Positions 23,574-33,043 of a DNA stretch of 64,000 bases are shown here, one piece after another. The notes under the pieces were generated by a model. The model searched no databases, was not told where the DNA came from, and worked only from the letters and a program-made list of their open reading frames with translations. Source of the stretch: SYAN01 sp049459795 (lineage in GTDB: Bacteria; Actinomycetota; Actinomycetes; Nanopelagicales; Nanopelagicaceae); assembly GCA_049459795.1 (NCBI GenBank), contig JBMUDS010000001.1, positions 1 to 64,000 on the forward strand. The letters are read 5' to 3'. A program made the position numbers and the translations under genes. How positions within the stretch are numbered: the stretch's first letter is position 1; each line of letters starts with the position of its first letter.

Positions 23574-25375
23574 TCGATCCTCGTGATCTGATCCATCATG
23601 ACGGATCAGGGTGCTATGTCGAGAGAATAGGAGAGTCGAGATTCCGACTCTCGTTAAGGGTCCCGTCCGCTGTCAGAGTGGATCGCGTCGCATTGAGGAC
23701 GGTGCGAGATGGTGAACCGGTCTACTTCGAAACTGAACGAGGAGAGCGGCTCTCACATTACATCACTTATTACGTCGAGTTATCGATCCATAACCCAAGG
23801 ACCAACTATCGATGGCTGATCGGCGGGGATGAGATCGGCTTACTCTGGCTCAATCAATCTGGATTACAGCACCACGATGTCAGCGACATCCACGATTTCG
23901 TGATCACGAATTACAAACCGATTCCCACATGGGCTCGTTCGAGCGTGATCTATCAGATCTTCCCCGACCGATTCGCATCCTCCGGCAGAGAGTATGAAAT
24001 TCCAGAATGGGCTGTTCCACGAAATTGGGATCAATGGCCTGAAGGCGCATCGCCGAATACCTCATTCGAATACTTCGGTGGTGACCTCTGGGGCGTGATC
24101 GAGAGACTTGATCACCTTCAAGAACTCGGCATCGATGTCCTCTACTTCACGCCTTTTTTTCGCGCGGGTTCCATCCATCGATATGACGCGGCGACCTTCG
24201 ATGAAGTCGACCCTCTTCTTGGTGGAAACGAGGCTCTGATCGCACTCGTCGAAGCGGCGCACCGCCGCGGGATGCGTGTCATCGGAGATATCACACTCAA
24301 TCACTCTGGTGATAAGCACGAATGGTTCCTTCGGGCCAAGGAGGGAGATCCCCTCTTTAGTGACTTCTACTCCTTCGATCCTTCACTCGAGCATGGATAT
24401 GAATCCTGGCTCGGTGTGAAGAGTCTTCCCAAGTTCAACTATCGATCTGGCGCACTTCGTGAGCGCTTGATCTCAGGTGAATCAAGTGTCTTGCGAAAGT
24501 GGTTACGTGCACCTTTCCATCTCGATGGTTGGCGAGTCGATGTCGCAAACATGTCTGGCCGGCTACGCGACCTTGATATGACCCATGAGATCGCACGATT
24601 GGCACGCGCTGCGATCGAGTCCGAAGGTGAAGAGAAAATCTTGATCGCCGAACATAACCATGATGCGGCCGCGGACCTTGATGGTGACGGTTGGCATGGG
24701 AACATGAACTACACGAGTTTTCGAAATCCTGCCTGGAATTGGTTGATCAAAGAAGAATTAGCGACATATAAGCAGAGTAGGCATGGCAACTTCCCCCGGC
24801 TTCGAGGTAACGATGTCGTGGCGGTGATACGAGAGTTCTCGACGAGACAGCCTTTCTCTACTTATTCTGCGAGTTGGAATCTGCTCAGCAGTCATGATTC
24901 TGCTCGAGTTCGAACCATGGTAGGTAGCCATGAGTTACAACGAGTAGCGATCGCTTTCGCGATGACGATGCCTGGAACTCCGATGATCTTCGCCGGTGAT
25001 GAGATCGGCGCCGAAGGAATGTGGGGGGAGGACTCGCGCTCTCCCTATCCATGGCATGGCGAGAGTCCGGTCGATGAGCGGATGCGAGAGATCTACAAGG
25101 AATTGATTCGACTTCGCAAGAATTCGCATGCTTTGGCCCATGGTGGATTGCAGTGGATCGCGCATGAAGATGACCTTCTGATCTACATTAGAGAGAGTAG
25201 AGAGGAATGCCTTCTCATCTCTCTTGCTCGAAATAACGCTTCCTTCACTATCGATCTCGACCTTATCGGTGGATCGAGAGTGGAATTGATCTCAGGTGAT
25301 CGCATGGAAGTCATCGGAAGTGAGCTCCACATCGAGTTCAATGGTCCGGGATATGCGATCCATAGGGTGCAATAG
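23570..25375 (+). CDS. Intracellular GH13 enzyme, MalZ/neopullulanase-like
   Basis: A 601-residue alpha-glucosidase-family enzyme without a signal peptide, so it should act on imported maltodextrins. Residues 1-110 form a beta domain like CBM34. YQIFPDRFA begins the catalytic barrel. The four GH13 regions are DITLNHSG, GWRVDVANMS (nucleophile Asp), IAEHNHD (acid/base Glu) and LLSSHDSAR (Asp). This pattern fits maltodextrin glucosidase or neopullulanase/cyclomaltodextrinase. The frame is open upstream to 23288, but the ATG at 23570 overlaps the malG stop (ATGA), and upstream residues only shadow malG. Confidence 0.88.
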   Translation: MIDPRDLIHHDGSGCYVERIGESRFRLSLRVPSAVRVDRVALRTVRDGEPVYFETERGERLSHYITYYVELSIHNPRTNYRWLIGGDEIGLLWLNQSGLQHHDVSDIHDFVITNYKPIPTWARSSVIYQIFPDRFASSGREYEIPEWAVPRNWDQWPEGASPNTSFEYFGGDLWGVIERLDHLQELGIDVLYFTPFFRAGSIHRYDAATFDEVDPLLGGNEALIALVEAAHRRGMRVIGDITLNHSGDKHEWFLRAKEGDPLFSDFYSFDPSLEHGYESWLGVKSLPKFNYRSGALRERLISGESSVLRKWLRAPFHLDGWRVDVANMSGRLRDLDMTHEIARLARAAIESEGEEKILIAEHNHDAAADLDGDGWHGNMNYTSFRNPAWNWLIKEELATYKQSRHGNFPRLRGNDVVAVIREFSTRQPFSTYSASWNLLSSHDSARVRTMVGSHELQRVAIAFAMTMPGTPMIFAGDEIGAEGMWGEDSRSPYPWHGESPVDERMREIYKELIRLRKNSHALAHGGLQWIAHEDDLLIYIRESREECLLISLARNNASFTIDLDLIGGSRVELISGDRMEVIGSELHIEFNGPGYAIHRVQ

Positions 25376-25382
25376 GGTGCAA
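25363..25382 (+). repeat. Tandem 10-bp duplication at the GH13-GH13 junction
   Basis: The unit TAGGGTGCAA occurs twice in direct succession. The second unit begins with the TAG stop of the first GH13 gene, and its last base is the A of the next gene's ATG. Each unit carries AGGG, so the duplication also copies the only Shine-Dalgarno-like element of the downstream gene. Confidence 0.6.
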
Positions 25383-27418
25383 TGAAACGAACCGCGATCG
25401 TCATCTGCGTACTTGCTCTCTTCTTCTCTACATTCGGCACGAGCTCCGCTTCAACTCGCGATGCGGGGCGGGATCCAATCATCTATTTCGTGATGGTGGA
25501 TCGCTTCGCGAATGGAGATCCTTCCAATGATCAAGGGGGAGTGAGCGGGGGGAGAGATGTGACCGGAGCGGATCCGAGTGATCCAGGCTTCTTTCACGGT
25601 GGTGATCTCGTGGGTCTTCGTGAGCGACTCGATCACATCGCATCTCTAGGTTTCACAGCGATCTGGATCACTCCGGTGGTTCGACAAGTCCCACTCTCAC
25701 CGACAGGCGAGAGTGCCGCTTATCACGGTTATTGGGGAGCAGGTTTCGACCAAGTCGATCCACGGTTCGGCACGATGGATGAGATGAAGGCATTGGTCAG
25801 AGCCGCGCATGCGCGTGAGATGAAGGTCTATCTTGATGTGGTCGTCAATCACACTGGTGATGCGATCTCTTACCAAGAAGGCGAGGCCTATCTTTCGTTG
25901 CGCGAACATCCCTATCGGCGAAGTGATGGTAAGCGCTTCAATTCCGTGAAGGTGGCGAACACGCCGAGCTTCCCATCGCTACAAGATTTGGAGATCTCCA
26001 CCTCCTTCCCGAAGAAAGTCATACTCAATCCGGAGATCAAGAAAAGTCCGGAATGGCTCAATGATCCAAGGAACTATCACAACCGTGGCAACTTCTCTTC
26101 GAGCGGGGAGTCTTCGACATATGGTGACTTCTATGGTCTTGATGATCTATTTACCGAATCCCCGATCGTCGAAGATGGGATGGTTCAAGTCTTCAGTGAC
26201 TGGATTCGCGATGTCGGTGTGGATGGATTTCGGCTCGACACATTCAAGCACGTCAATCCTGAGTTTTGGCAGGGATTCCTCACTCGCATCATGGCGACGG
26301 CAGAGGCGAGTGGAAAGAGCGACTTTCCGATGTGGGGAGAGATCTATGACTACGACCCAGGGCGGATCACAGAGTGGAGTAAGCGCACAGGATTGCGCGA
26401 AGTCCTTGATTTCCCTATCCAAGGGGCCATTGCTGGATATGTGATCGATGAGGATGTCGAGCAATTGGCGCGAGTCTTCGATAACGATGATCTCTACACC
26501 ACGGCTTCGACCGATGCGAGCAGGAACGGAACGTTCCTGGGAAATCACGATATGGGTCGTATTGGCGGTTTCATCTATAACCGATTCAGGGATGGAGATG
26601 TTGCCCTCGCGAAATTAGAGATCGCGCACGCACTTCTCTACTCGATCCGAGGAGTACCGATCGTCTATTACGGAGACGAATTCGGAATGATCGGCGGACG
26701 GGATAAGGCGGCCCGACAATCACTCTTCCCGACGAAAGTGAAGGAGTGGCAGCGGGAACCAAGGATCGGCATGGAGAGTATCGGGGAGGACTCGTACTTC
26801 GATAGGTCACATCCTCTCCACGAGACATTACGAGAGCTCGCTTCGATCCGTGGCTCTCATCCGGGACTGCGAGATGGCTATCAGAGTCTTCGATACAGCA
26901 AAGAGGGAATGCTCGCCGTCACTCGTGTCGATGACGATAGTAAGAGCGAACTACTCTTCCTCTTCAATGCCACCGAGAAGTCAGCTTCGATCAGATTACC
27001 TTCCACGAAGGAGTTCTCACTGATGCGAGGTGATGCAAAAGTGAGAGCCAAAGAGATCACAGTGCCGGCCCTCAGTTGGAGCTATCTCTCTAGGCCGGTT
27101 CGCTCCATGACGTCAAAGCCCAAGGTCACTCTCCTGGAACCGGGTCGCTACAAGTACGACCCTTCGCTCTTCTTCTTCCGTGCTGAAGTGGAAAGGATGA
27201 CTTTTGCAGCCGTGCGGTTCGAGTTCAAGGGCTCGGATGGCATATGGAAATCGATGGGGACCGATACCTCGCCGGTCTACGGAAAATCGATCTATCGCAT
27301 CGCACCACCACGAGCCACATTGCCATCGGGCAAGACGACTCGGATTCGTGCGGTAGGAATCGACCATGATGGTTCTGAGGTGAGAAGCAAGGCTTTACTC
27401 CTTAGACTGCCGAAATGA
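25382..27418 (+). CDS. Secreted GH13 alpha-amylase-family enzyme
   Basis: A 678-residue enzyme with a Sec signal peptide (residues 1-24, IVICVLALFFSTFGTSSAS). IIYFVMVDRFANGDPSND opens the catalytic barrel. The GH13 regions are DVVVNHTGD, GFRLDTFKHVN (nucleophile Asp), MWGEIYDYDP (acid/base Glu) and FLGNHDMGR (Asp). After a C-terminal beta domain (about 490-555), an extra domain of about 110 residues (PKVTLLEPGRYKYDP... to the end) looks like a beta-sandwich and may bind glycan. It should cut extracellular alpha-glucans to feed MalEFG. Its stop overlaps the photolyase start in an ATGA quartet. Confidence 0.88.
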   Translation: MKRTAIVICVLALFFSTFGTSSASTRDAGRDPIIYFVMVDRFANGDPSNDQGGVSGGRDVTGADPSDPGFFHGGDLVGLRERLDHIASLGFTAIWITPVVRQVPLSPTGESAAYHGYWGAGFDQVDPRFGTMDEMKALVRAAHAREMKVYLDVVVNHTGDAISYQEGEAYLSLREHPYRRSDGKRFNSVKVANTPSFPSLQDLEISTSFPKKVILNPEIKKSPEWLNDPRNYHNRGNFSSSGESSTYGDFYGLDDLFTESPIVEDGMVQVFSDWIRDVGVDGFRLDTFKHVNPEFWQGFLTRIMATAEASGKSDFPMWGEIYDYDPGRITEWSKRTGLREVLDFPIQGAIAGYVIDEDVEQLARVFDNDDLYTTASTDASRNGTFLGNHDMGRIGGFIYNRFRDGDVALAKLEIAHALLYSIRGVPIVYYGDEFGMIGGRDKAARQSLFPTKVKEWQREPRIGMESIGEDSYFDRSHPLHETLRELASIRGSHPGLRDGYQSLRYSKEGMLAVTRVDDDSKSELLFLFNATEKSASIRLPSTKEFSLMRGDAKVRAKEITVPALSWSYLSRPVRSMTSKPKVTLLEPGRYKYDPSLFFFRAEVERMTFAAVRFEFKGSDGIWKSMGTDTSPVYGKSIYRIAPPRATLPSGKTTRIRAVGIDHDGSEVRSKALLLRLPK

Positions 27419-28791
27419 CGTCCCGATCCATCTTCTGGTTTCGCCGCGACCTTCGACTTACCGACAATCCCGCACTACTTGCGGCCCTAGCGGAGTCCGA
27501 TGAAGTCATCCCACTCTTCATCATGGATGAGGATGTCGCTTCACGTGCGGGAGAGAATCGAAATGCCAATCTTGTCGCATCACTACATTCTCTTGATGAG
27601 TCGCTTGGTGGCAATCTCCATGTGATCTCAGGAAGTGTCGTCGACGTATTGAAGGAAGTGATGGCCCTTTACAAGACGACGAGCGTCCATGCACACCAAG
27701 AATTTGCCCCATATGGCGTCAAGGCGGAAACTGATTGTAAGAAGGCTGGGATCTCACTCAACCTGATCGGAAGTGGCTATGCGGTCGCACCCGGTCGAGT
27801 GAGAAAAGATGACGGCACGCCATATCGTGTCTACACGCCGTTCTATCGCGCGTGGTCTGCGCATGGCTGGCGTGCACCGGTCGCGGCACCGAAGAATCCA
27901 TCCTGGAGCGAGCCGACAAAGAAGATGAAGGCGATCCCAGATTGGCGAAGTGGGATCGAACTTCCGCCGACGGGAGAGAGTGTCGCTTTGGAGAAGTTTC
28001 GTGCATTCTTGAAGAAGGGTGCGGAAGGTTATGGCGAGAACCGGAACACTCCAGGTATTGAAGGAACGTCACGTTTGAGCCCTCATCTTCGCTGGGGCGA
28101 GATACATCCGCGGACGATCCTTGCAAAGTTAGGTGACTCAAAGGGACATGAGGTCTTCCGGAAGGAGATCGCATGGCGTGAGTTCTACGCCGATGTCCTC
28201 CATCACAATCCTCACACCTCTCGGGAGTATTACGATCTCAAATTCAAGAAGATGCGGTACGACTCACCAGGGGAGAAGTTCAAGGCGTGGTGCGAAGGAA
28301 AGACAGGCTACCCATTCGTCGACGCTGCGATGCGCCAGTTGATCACAACGGGATGGATGCATAATCGAACGCGGATGGTCGTCGCATCCTTCCTCGTGAA
28401 GGACCTCCATCTTGAATGGCAGCATGGCGAGCGATTCTTCGCCAAGCACTTGATCGATTTCGATGTCGCTTCGAATGCACATGGCTGGCAGTGGACTGCT
28501 GGATGTGGCACGGACGCATCACCGTATTACCGGGTCTTCAATCCGGTCGAGCAAGGGAAGAAGTTCGATCCTCAAGGCGACTACATCAAGAAGTACGTTC
28601 CTGAACTTCGTCATCTCGAAGCTGATGAGATCCATGAGCCGTGGGAAACGCTCAATGGTTACTCACAGGGATATGTCGAGCGGATCGTCGATCATGCCCA
28701 GGAGAGATTGGAGTCGCTTGCTCGCCTAGAAGAGATCAAGGCGAGCAAGCCACTACCTCCGGAGAAGCCAGAGAAGAACGGCAAGAAGTAA
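27415..28791 (+). CDS. phrB: Deoxyribodipyrimidine photolyase, class I CPD
   Basis: A 458-residue DNA photolyase. FWFRRDLRLTDNPALLAAL starts the antenna-binding Rossmann domain. The FAD domain carries TSRLSPHLRWGEIHPR, WREFYADVLHHNP and GYPFVDAAMRQLITTGWMHNR. The Met in GWMHNR at the active site is the CPD-photolyase residue, where 6-4 photolyases have His. The C-terminus ends in a Lys/Pro/Glu tail. It repairs UV cyclobutane dimers using blue light. The ATGA overlap with the secreted GH13 gene makes it the last gene of the maltodextrin operon, an odd partner for carbohydrate uptake. Confidence 0.93.
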   Translation: MTSRSIFWFRRDLRLTDNPALLAALAESDEVIPLFIMDEDVASRAGENRNANLVASLHSLDESLGGNLHVISGSVVDVLKEVMALYKTTSVHAHQEFAPYGVKAETDCKKAGISLNLIGSGYAVAPGRVRKDDGTPYRVYTPFYRAWSAHGWRAPVAAPKNPSWSEPTKKMKAIPDWRSGIELPPTGESVALEKFRAFLKKGAEGYGENRNTPGIEGTSRLSPHLRWGEIHPRTILAKLGDSKGHEVFRKEIAWREFYADVLHHNPHTSREYYDLKFKKMRYDSPGEKFKAWCEGKTGYPFVDAAMRQLITTGWMHNRTRMVVASFLVKDLHLEWQHGERFFAKHLIDFDVASNAHGWQWTAGCGTDASPYYRVFNPVEQGKKFDPQGDYIKKYVPELRHLEADEIHEPWETLNGYSQGYVERIVDHAQERLESLARLEEIKASKPLPPEKPEKNGKK

Positions 28792-28799
28792 CTCGACTC

Positions 28800-30233
28800 T
28801 TACAGTAAGAAGTTACTGAACTGCCATGGATCGCTCTCGTCATAGACCCGTGAGTTCCAACCTTTGAAGAGATCGTTCTGATTCTTCAATGGATCCCAAT
28901 CCGCTGCTTCAGAGTGATATCCACCCCAGTATTTCTCGGCATAACTGAGAACTTCTCGCCAGGGCATCTCATCAGGGACTATCAGTCCTCGGTTTGGGTT
29001 CTTCATCGCCCACGCGACTGCCGCGTAGACGGCAGAGGCCACTTGGACTGTGGTCGCTGATTGATTCGGGACCAGTTTCCTTGAGTCATGGATGTTGAGA
29101 AGTGACCCAGTCCACCACGACTTATATGGATGGCCCATCAACAAGACACCAAGTCGATCATCACCATCGGTGATCTCATCATTCATGATGCGCTGTTTGC
29201 TATGCATCTTCCATTGCCGCATCTCAAGTTCCCTCATCGAGACGATCGCTTCATTGGAAGGGCAGTATGCATAGTGGACTGTGGGTCGATAGATCGCACG
29301 ACCACCTTCATTGACTGTGAGGTGATCTGCGATCGTGAAGGCTTCACCATGACGGATCACCATTCCGGCGATTTCGAAGTTCGGAACCCAGGACCTGACC
29401 CAGGTCGAGGCGCCTGGTTGCGCTATACAGATCTGATTCTTTGGTCCTGAACTGTGTTCATATGCGCGGGCTGGAAGTGCTTTCTCGTGCGTTCCCCAAC
29501 CAAGTTCTGCAGGAGCGATTCCTTCCTCATAGAAGCCATCAACGGACCAGGTATTGACGAATTCATCCCACTGCTTCGGATGGTTAGTGACTTGAGTATC
29601 TCGCTCTGAGATATGGATGACTTTCACGCCCAGTTGATGTGCAAGGTCGTTATATCGCTCCTCAGTGAGGGCGGATTCGACTGATCTAACAACTTTTCCT
29701 TCACTCAATCCACGAGTGGCGATATCGACGAGAGCCTTTTTAACCAGGTGGGAGACCAAGCCAGGATTGGCGCCGTGTTCGACGATCGCAGTCGCGCCAG
29801 TCTCCTTCCATTTCGACTTCATCTCACGAAGGCGCATATGCCGGTAATAGAGCGTTCGTTCACGCGGATCCCGATTTGCTCCACCGATGTAGGGATCCCA
29901 CTCTTCAACGGAAGTATTGAGATAGAGGACACCTCGGTCATGACACCACTGCAAGATCACGTTGGCATCGATATTCCATGCTAGATCGAGGAGGAAGTCC
30001 CCCGCGGAGAGATGTTCCGAGAGAGTTTGATCGAGATTCTCTTCGGTGATTTCCCTCTGTATGAATGTGGCACCTTGTGCCAACGTCGTCGCTATGCGAT
30101 CACGATTATCTTTGAAATCAATGATAGTGATTTGATCGGCATCGAGTAGATGCTCTGTGAGAAGCGGTAATACACACTGTGAAACTGATCCTGCGCCAAG
30201 TACCAACATCTTGTTGGTGAAGCTTCTAGCCAA
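28800..30233 (-). CDS. hss: Homospermidine synthase
   Basis: A 477-residue enzyme, the usual size of bacterial homospermidine synthase, which makes sym-homospermidine from putrescine (or putrescine plus spermidine) with NAD+. VLGAGSVSQCVLPLL (about 11-25) is the Rossmann motif, with the saccharopine-dehydrogenase-type fold. EEWDPYIGGANRDPRERTLYYRHMRLREM and IVEHGANPGLVSHLVKKAL are characteristic family segments. The TTG start has GGAGG 7 bases upstream. It lies 20 bases behind the GGDEF gene and is probably cotranscribed with it. It is convergent with the photolyase gene. Confidence 0.88.
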   Translation of the reverse strand: MARSFTNKMLVLGAGSVSQCVLPLLTEHLLDADQITIIDFKDNRDRIATTLAQGATFIQREITEENLDQTLSEHLSAGDFLLDLAWNIDANVILQWCHDRGVLYLNTSVEEWDPYIGGANRDPRERTLYYRHMRLREMKSKWKETGATAIVEHGANPGLVSHLVKKALVDIATRGLSEGKVVRSVESALTEERYNDLAHQLGVKVIHISERDTQVTNHPKQWDEFVNTWSVDGFYEEGIAPAELGWGTHEKALPARAYEHSSGPKNQICIAQPGASTWVRSWVPNFEIAGMVIRHGEAFTIADHLTVNEGGRAIYRPTVHYAYCPSNEAIVSMRELEMRQWKMHSKQRIMNDEITDGDDRLGVLLMGHPYKSWWTGSLLNIHDSRKLVPNQSATTVQVASAVYAAVAWAMKNPNRGLIVPDEMPWREVLSYAEKYWGGYHSEAADWDPLKNQNDLFKGWNSRVYDESDPWQFSNFLL

Positions 30234-30253
30234 TTAGTTGCCTCCGAATCCGC

Positions 30254-31666
30254 TCACCGACGGTCAGTGAGCGGCGCAACATTAGCGGTCTTGCTTGTCA
30301 GCTCAGACCAGTAGGCGATAGGAATGCCAGAACGTTTCGCCTGGTACATCGCTAGATCGGCTCGACGAAGTAATTCGCCACTCCCATCCTCTATAGCCAC
30401 ACCGATAGAGGCAGAGATCAGGACCTCACCGATGACGCCAAGGTGGAAGGGATATGTGAAGGCTGCAGCGATCGACTGTGCGATCTCTTGAGACCGAGAC
30501 TCTCCCTTGACCAAGAGACCGAATTCATCACCACCGAGCCTTGCGAAGGTCCACTGACGGTCGAAAGTACGAGAGAGTCGGAGCGCGCTCTGGCGGAGGA
30601 GTTCATCACCTGCGCCATGACCATATGAGTCGTTGATCGGTTTGAATCCATTGAGATCTATCAGGATCAGGAAGTCACCCGGCTTCGTCTCGCGTAACTC
30701 CTCTACGAAGTGGCGCCGGTTGGCGAGGCCAGTCAATTCATCTGTCCGCGCAAGGAGTGTGACTTCGTTGAGACGTTGCGCCTCGGTCAATGCGAGCGAC
30801 ATTCGGATGAAGGCTAAGAGAAGAGTCATGAAGGCCGGCACCATCGAGCCATTGGGCAACTGATCAGGGGCGACGATTCGTACTGCGATGACAAGACCGC
30901 TCCCTACGGCTGCGATCACAGTCGCAAGAAGTGGGTGAGCAGCGCTCTTGATTCGCTCTGATGGACGATGCCACTGGCTCTCTGCGATGAGTATGAGAGC
31001 GATCAGCCACCCACTATCGATGATCGAACCGAAACGATAGCTGCCCTGTGCGGATTGAACTAGGAAGATGATGTCGGTGAGAGTGAAGGCGCTGAGTCCG
31101 ATCAGCGTGATCATGTTCCTGGCATCGAAACCTGACCGCATGATCAATACGAGAGCCGTAGCCACAAGTAGGACATCTGCTATCGGATAGAGATTCTGCA
31201 AGATGTTCTCGTATCCGGTGATGGTCAGATCTGATTCGGTTGCGGTAAGGGCCAAGATGGAGAGGAGTGACGACAGTCCGATGGCGATGATCAGCGAATC
31301 GAGGAGATGCAATCGGTTACTGCCATGAGGTCTCCGCAATGTGCTCATCAATCCGAAGAAGAGGAGTGGGTAGAAGAGCAGGTAGCCTGCATCGCTTAGC
31401 CATTCGGGTAATTGCGTCGAGAGCAGTGCATTCCAACTCGAGAGGGTAGAACCGATGCACCAAGCGGTGATCGCCATGAAGATCGGAAGTTTGGTGGCGA
31501 GCGGACTCTCTTTCGCCATGACAGCACTGATGGCTGCGAAGAGTGAGACAAGATTGAAGAGGATCAGATCACCTAGGATCGAAATCTCAGGATTGGTTAT
31601 GCGAACTCCAAGATAAGCCAAGAAAATTGGGAGGGCGAGAATCCGGACCAGGGGATAAAGTCGCAC
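30254..31666 (-). CDS. Membrane-bound diguanylate cyclase (GGDEF)
   Basis: A 470-residue protein. About eight hydrophobic helices (residues 5-280) form a membrane sensor of unknown type, followed by a GGDEF domain starting ARTDELTGLANRRHF. The active-site motif is intact (FARLGGDEFGLL), so synthesis of cyclic di-GMP is likely. The product-inhibition I-site RxxD is not at its usual place: the residues 9 and 6 before GGDEF are Asp and Trp. An RTFD lies three residues further upstream. The GTG has TACCCT 5 bases upstream. It precedes hss in the same orientation. Confidence 0.87.
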   Translation of the reverse strand: MRLYPLVRILALPIFLAYLGVRITNPEISILGDLILFNLVSLFAAISAVMAKESPLATKLPIFMAITAWCIGSTLSSWNALLSTQLPEWLSDAGYLLFYPLLFFGLMSTLRRPHGSNRLHLLDSLIIAIGLSSLLSILALTATESDLTITGYENILQNLYPIADVLLVATALVLIMRSGFDARNMITLIGLSAFTLTDIIFLVQSAQGSYRFGSIIDSGWLIALILIAESQWHRPSERIKSAAHPLLATVIAAVGSGLVIAVRIVAPDQLPNGSMVPAFMTLLLAFIRMSLALTEAQRLNEVTLLARTDELTGLANRRHFVEELRETKPGDFLILIDLNGFKPINDSYGHGAGDELLRQSALRLSRTFDRQWTFARLGGDEFGLLVKGESRSQEIAQSIAAAFTYPFHLGVIGEVLISASIGVAIEDGSGELLRRADLAMYQAKRSGIPIAYWSELTSKTANVAPLTDRR

Positions 31667-31701
31667 CCTTCAGGGTAACTCTTTGACCGGCAGGAGAGAA
31701 G

Positions 31702-32157
31702 ATGAATTCACAATCTGCGGAAAACCACCCACTCAATGCGGATCTGACACGACGCGGTGCGCTCTGCGCTTTGGTGACTCTCTCTTTGGGAGCACTCTCT
31801 TCAACTGCTCCTGCAGTCGCGGCGACAGGAGTCAAAGTCTTGAAGAACGGTCAGATTGAAGTCACTATCGCGAGGAACCCGGCGCTTCGGTCAGTCGGTG
31901 GTGTCGTGCGTATCGACGGGGTGAGTGGACGTTCAATCGCTTTGGTCCGTACTGCTAAAGGTCGAAATGGCTACGCCGCACTTGACCTTCGATGCACCCA
32001 CCAAGGATCAATCGTCGAGCAAGATGGCGAGATGTGGAGTTGCCCGAACCACGGTGCTGCTTTTGCACTTAATGGAGATGTCAAGATCGGTCCTGCGACC
32101 ACACCACTTCGAAAACTTCGCGTGAAAGCGACAGCGAAGAAAGTCGTGATCTCCTAG
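31702..32157 (+). CDS. Tat-exported Rieske [2Fe-2S] protein
   Basis: A 151-residue protein. LTRRGALCALVTLSLGALSSTAPAVAATG (about 15-43) is a twin-arginine signal peptide, which suits a cofactor loaded before export. The Rieske cluster motifs are CTHQG and CPNHGA, giving two Cys and two His ligands. Only 13 residues separate the first His from the second Cys, a little shorter than the common 15-17. The electron partner is unknown. The ATG has AGGAGAGA directly upstream, and the gene is divergent from the GGDEF gene with 35 bases between starts. Confidence 0.88.
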   Translation: MNSQSAENHPLNADLTRRGALCALVTLSLGALSSTAPAVAATGVKVLKNGQIEVTIARNPALRSVGGVVRIDGVSGRSIALVRTAKGRNGYAALDLRCTHQGSIVEQDGEMWSCPNHGAAFALNGDVKIGPATTPLRKLRVKATAKKVVIS

Positions 32158-32160
32158 TCG

Positions 32161-32949
32161 TTACTTGATCTTGCAGGCAGTGTTGCGGAGACGAAGGTTC
32201 GTCTTCACATCATCTTGTGCGAGAGTGATCAACTCCTGTTGCGTCTTGACCGTCGTATCCCGCTGAGCAGTTACAGAGGCAAGTGTCTGCTCGGTCTTGA
32301 GATATGTGGAGACGTTCTTCTCGTAGCGCTCTGCTGCGCGGACGTATTGATTGACCTGGAGTTGTAGCGAGAGGTACTGAATCGCTAGAACGGTCTGGTC
32401 TGTTGTAGTCCTCCAGGTACGGCCCAGCGATGAAAGTTCGGCAGCAGTGATCTGTCGGTCGATGATCGCTGCTTGATACTGAGTGGTCCATGAGGAAGGG
32501 ATCTCTGCAATGCCCGCAGCCTTGGCCTGCGCCAACTTCGCTTCAGCTTCCTTTGTCTTGTCTGCGGCGAGCGTGCGATTGCGTGTCGCATTCTCGCCTT
32601 CCGTCACAGCACGATTCTTATCAAGTGGAACCTGTGCTTGGAGTGACTTGATGGAAGCATCGATCGTCTCCAGGATCTTCGCGTTGGAGGCTTCGGTCTC
32701 TGCCAAGCTCTTTACGGAGGTGAGATAAGCGGTATTCGCTGAGAGGCAATCCTTGAGAGTCCATCGGAGACGCTTCCCTTTGACCGTCGGATTCTGTGCG
32801 CAGACGTAGTTCTTGCCACCGATCTTCGCCGCCTGTCCAGCCTTGGTGCATCGACCGTTTGCGGTCGCTGCGTTACCCGAAGGCGCTGCTGCGAGGGAGA
32901 AAGTGACTGCCAAGATACTTGCTGATGCGATGGTTCGAATGCGTCTCAT
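32161..32949 (-). CDS. Secreted coiled-coil protein with N-terminal Cys/Lys/Trp module
   Basis: A 262-residue protein of unknown function. A Sec signal peptide (about residues 1-28) is followed by a compact module of the form GRCTKAGQ...IGGKNYVCAQ...GKRLRWTL...C (about 32-68). The rest is Ala/Glu/Lys/Gln-rich helix with no Cys until TACKIK at the end, which predicts an extended coiled coil. The small module resembles the C-terminus of the 444-residue secreted protein at 35.3 kb. The minus-strand box TAACAT lies 8 bases before the ATG. Confidence 0.7.
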   Translation of the reverse strand: MRRIRTIASASILAVTFSLAAAPSGNAATANGRCTKAGQAAKIGGKNYVCAQNPTVKGKRLRWTLKDCLSANTAYLTSVKSLAETEASNAKILETIDASIKSLQAQVPLDKNRAVTEGENATRNRTLAADKTKEAEAKLAQAKAAGIAEIPSSWTTQYQAAIIDRQITAAELSSLGRTWRTTTDQTVLAIQYLSLQLQVNQYVRAAERYEKNVSTYLKTEQTLASVTAQRDTTVKTQQELITLAQDDVKTNLRLRNTACKIK

Positions 32950-33043
32950 GAGAGGCGATGTTAATGGTGAAGTGGGTCGAATCTATGGAAATACTCGGCG
33001 TGATTCGTCAGAGCTTCCTGAGATTTTCATTTCATCTAACAAT

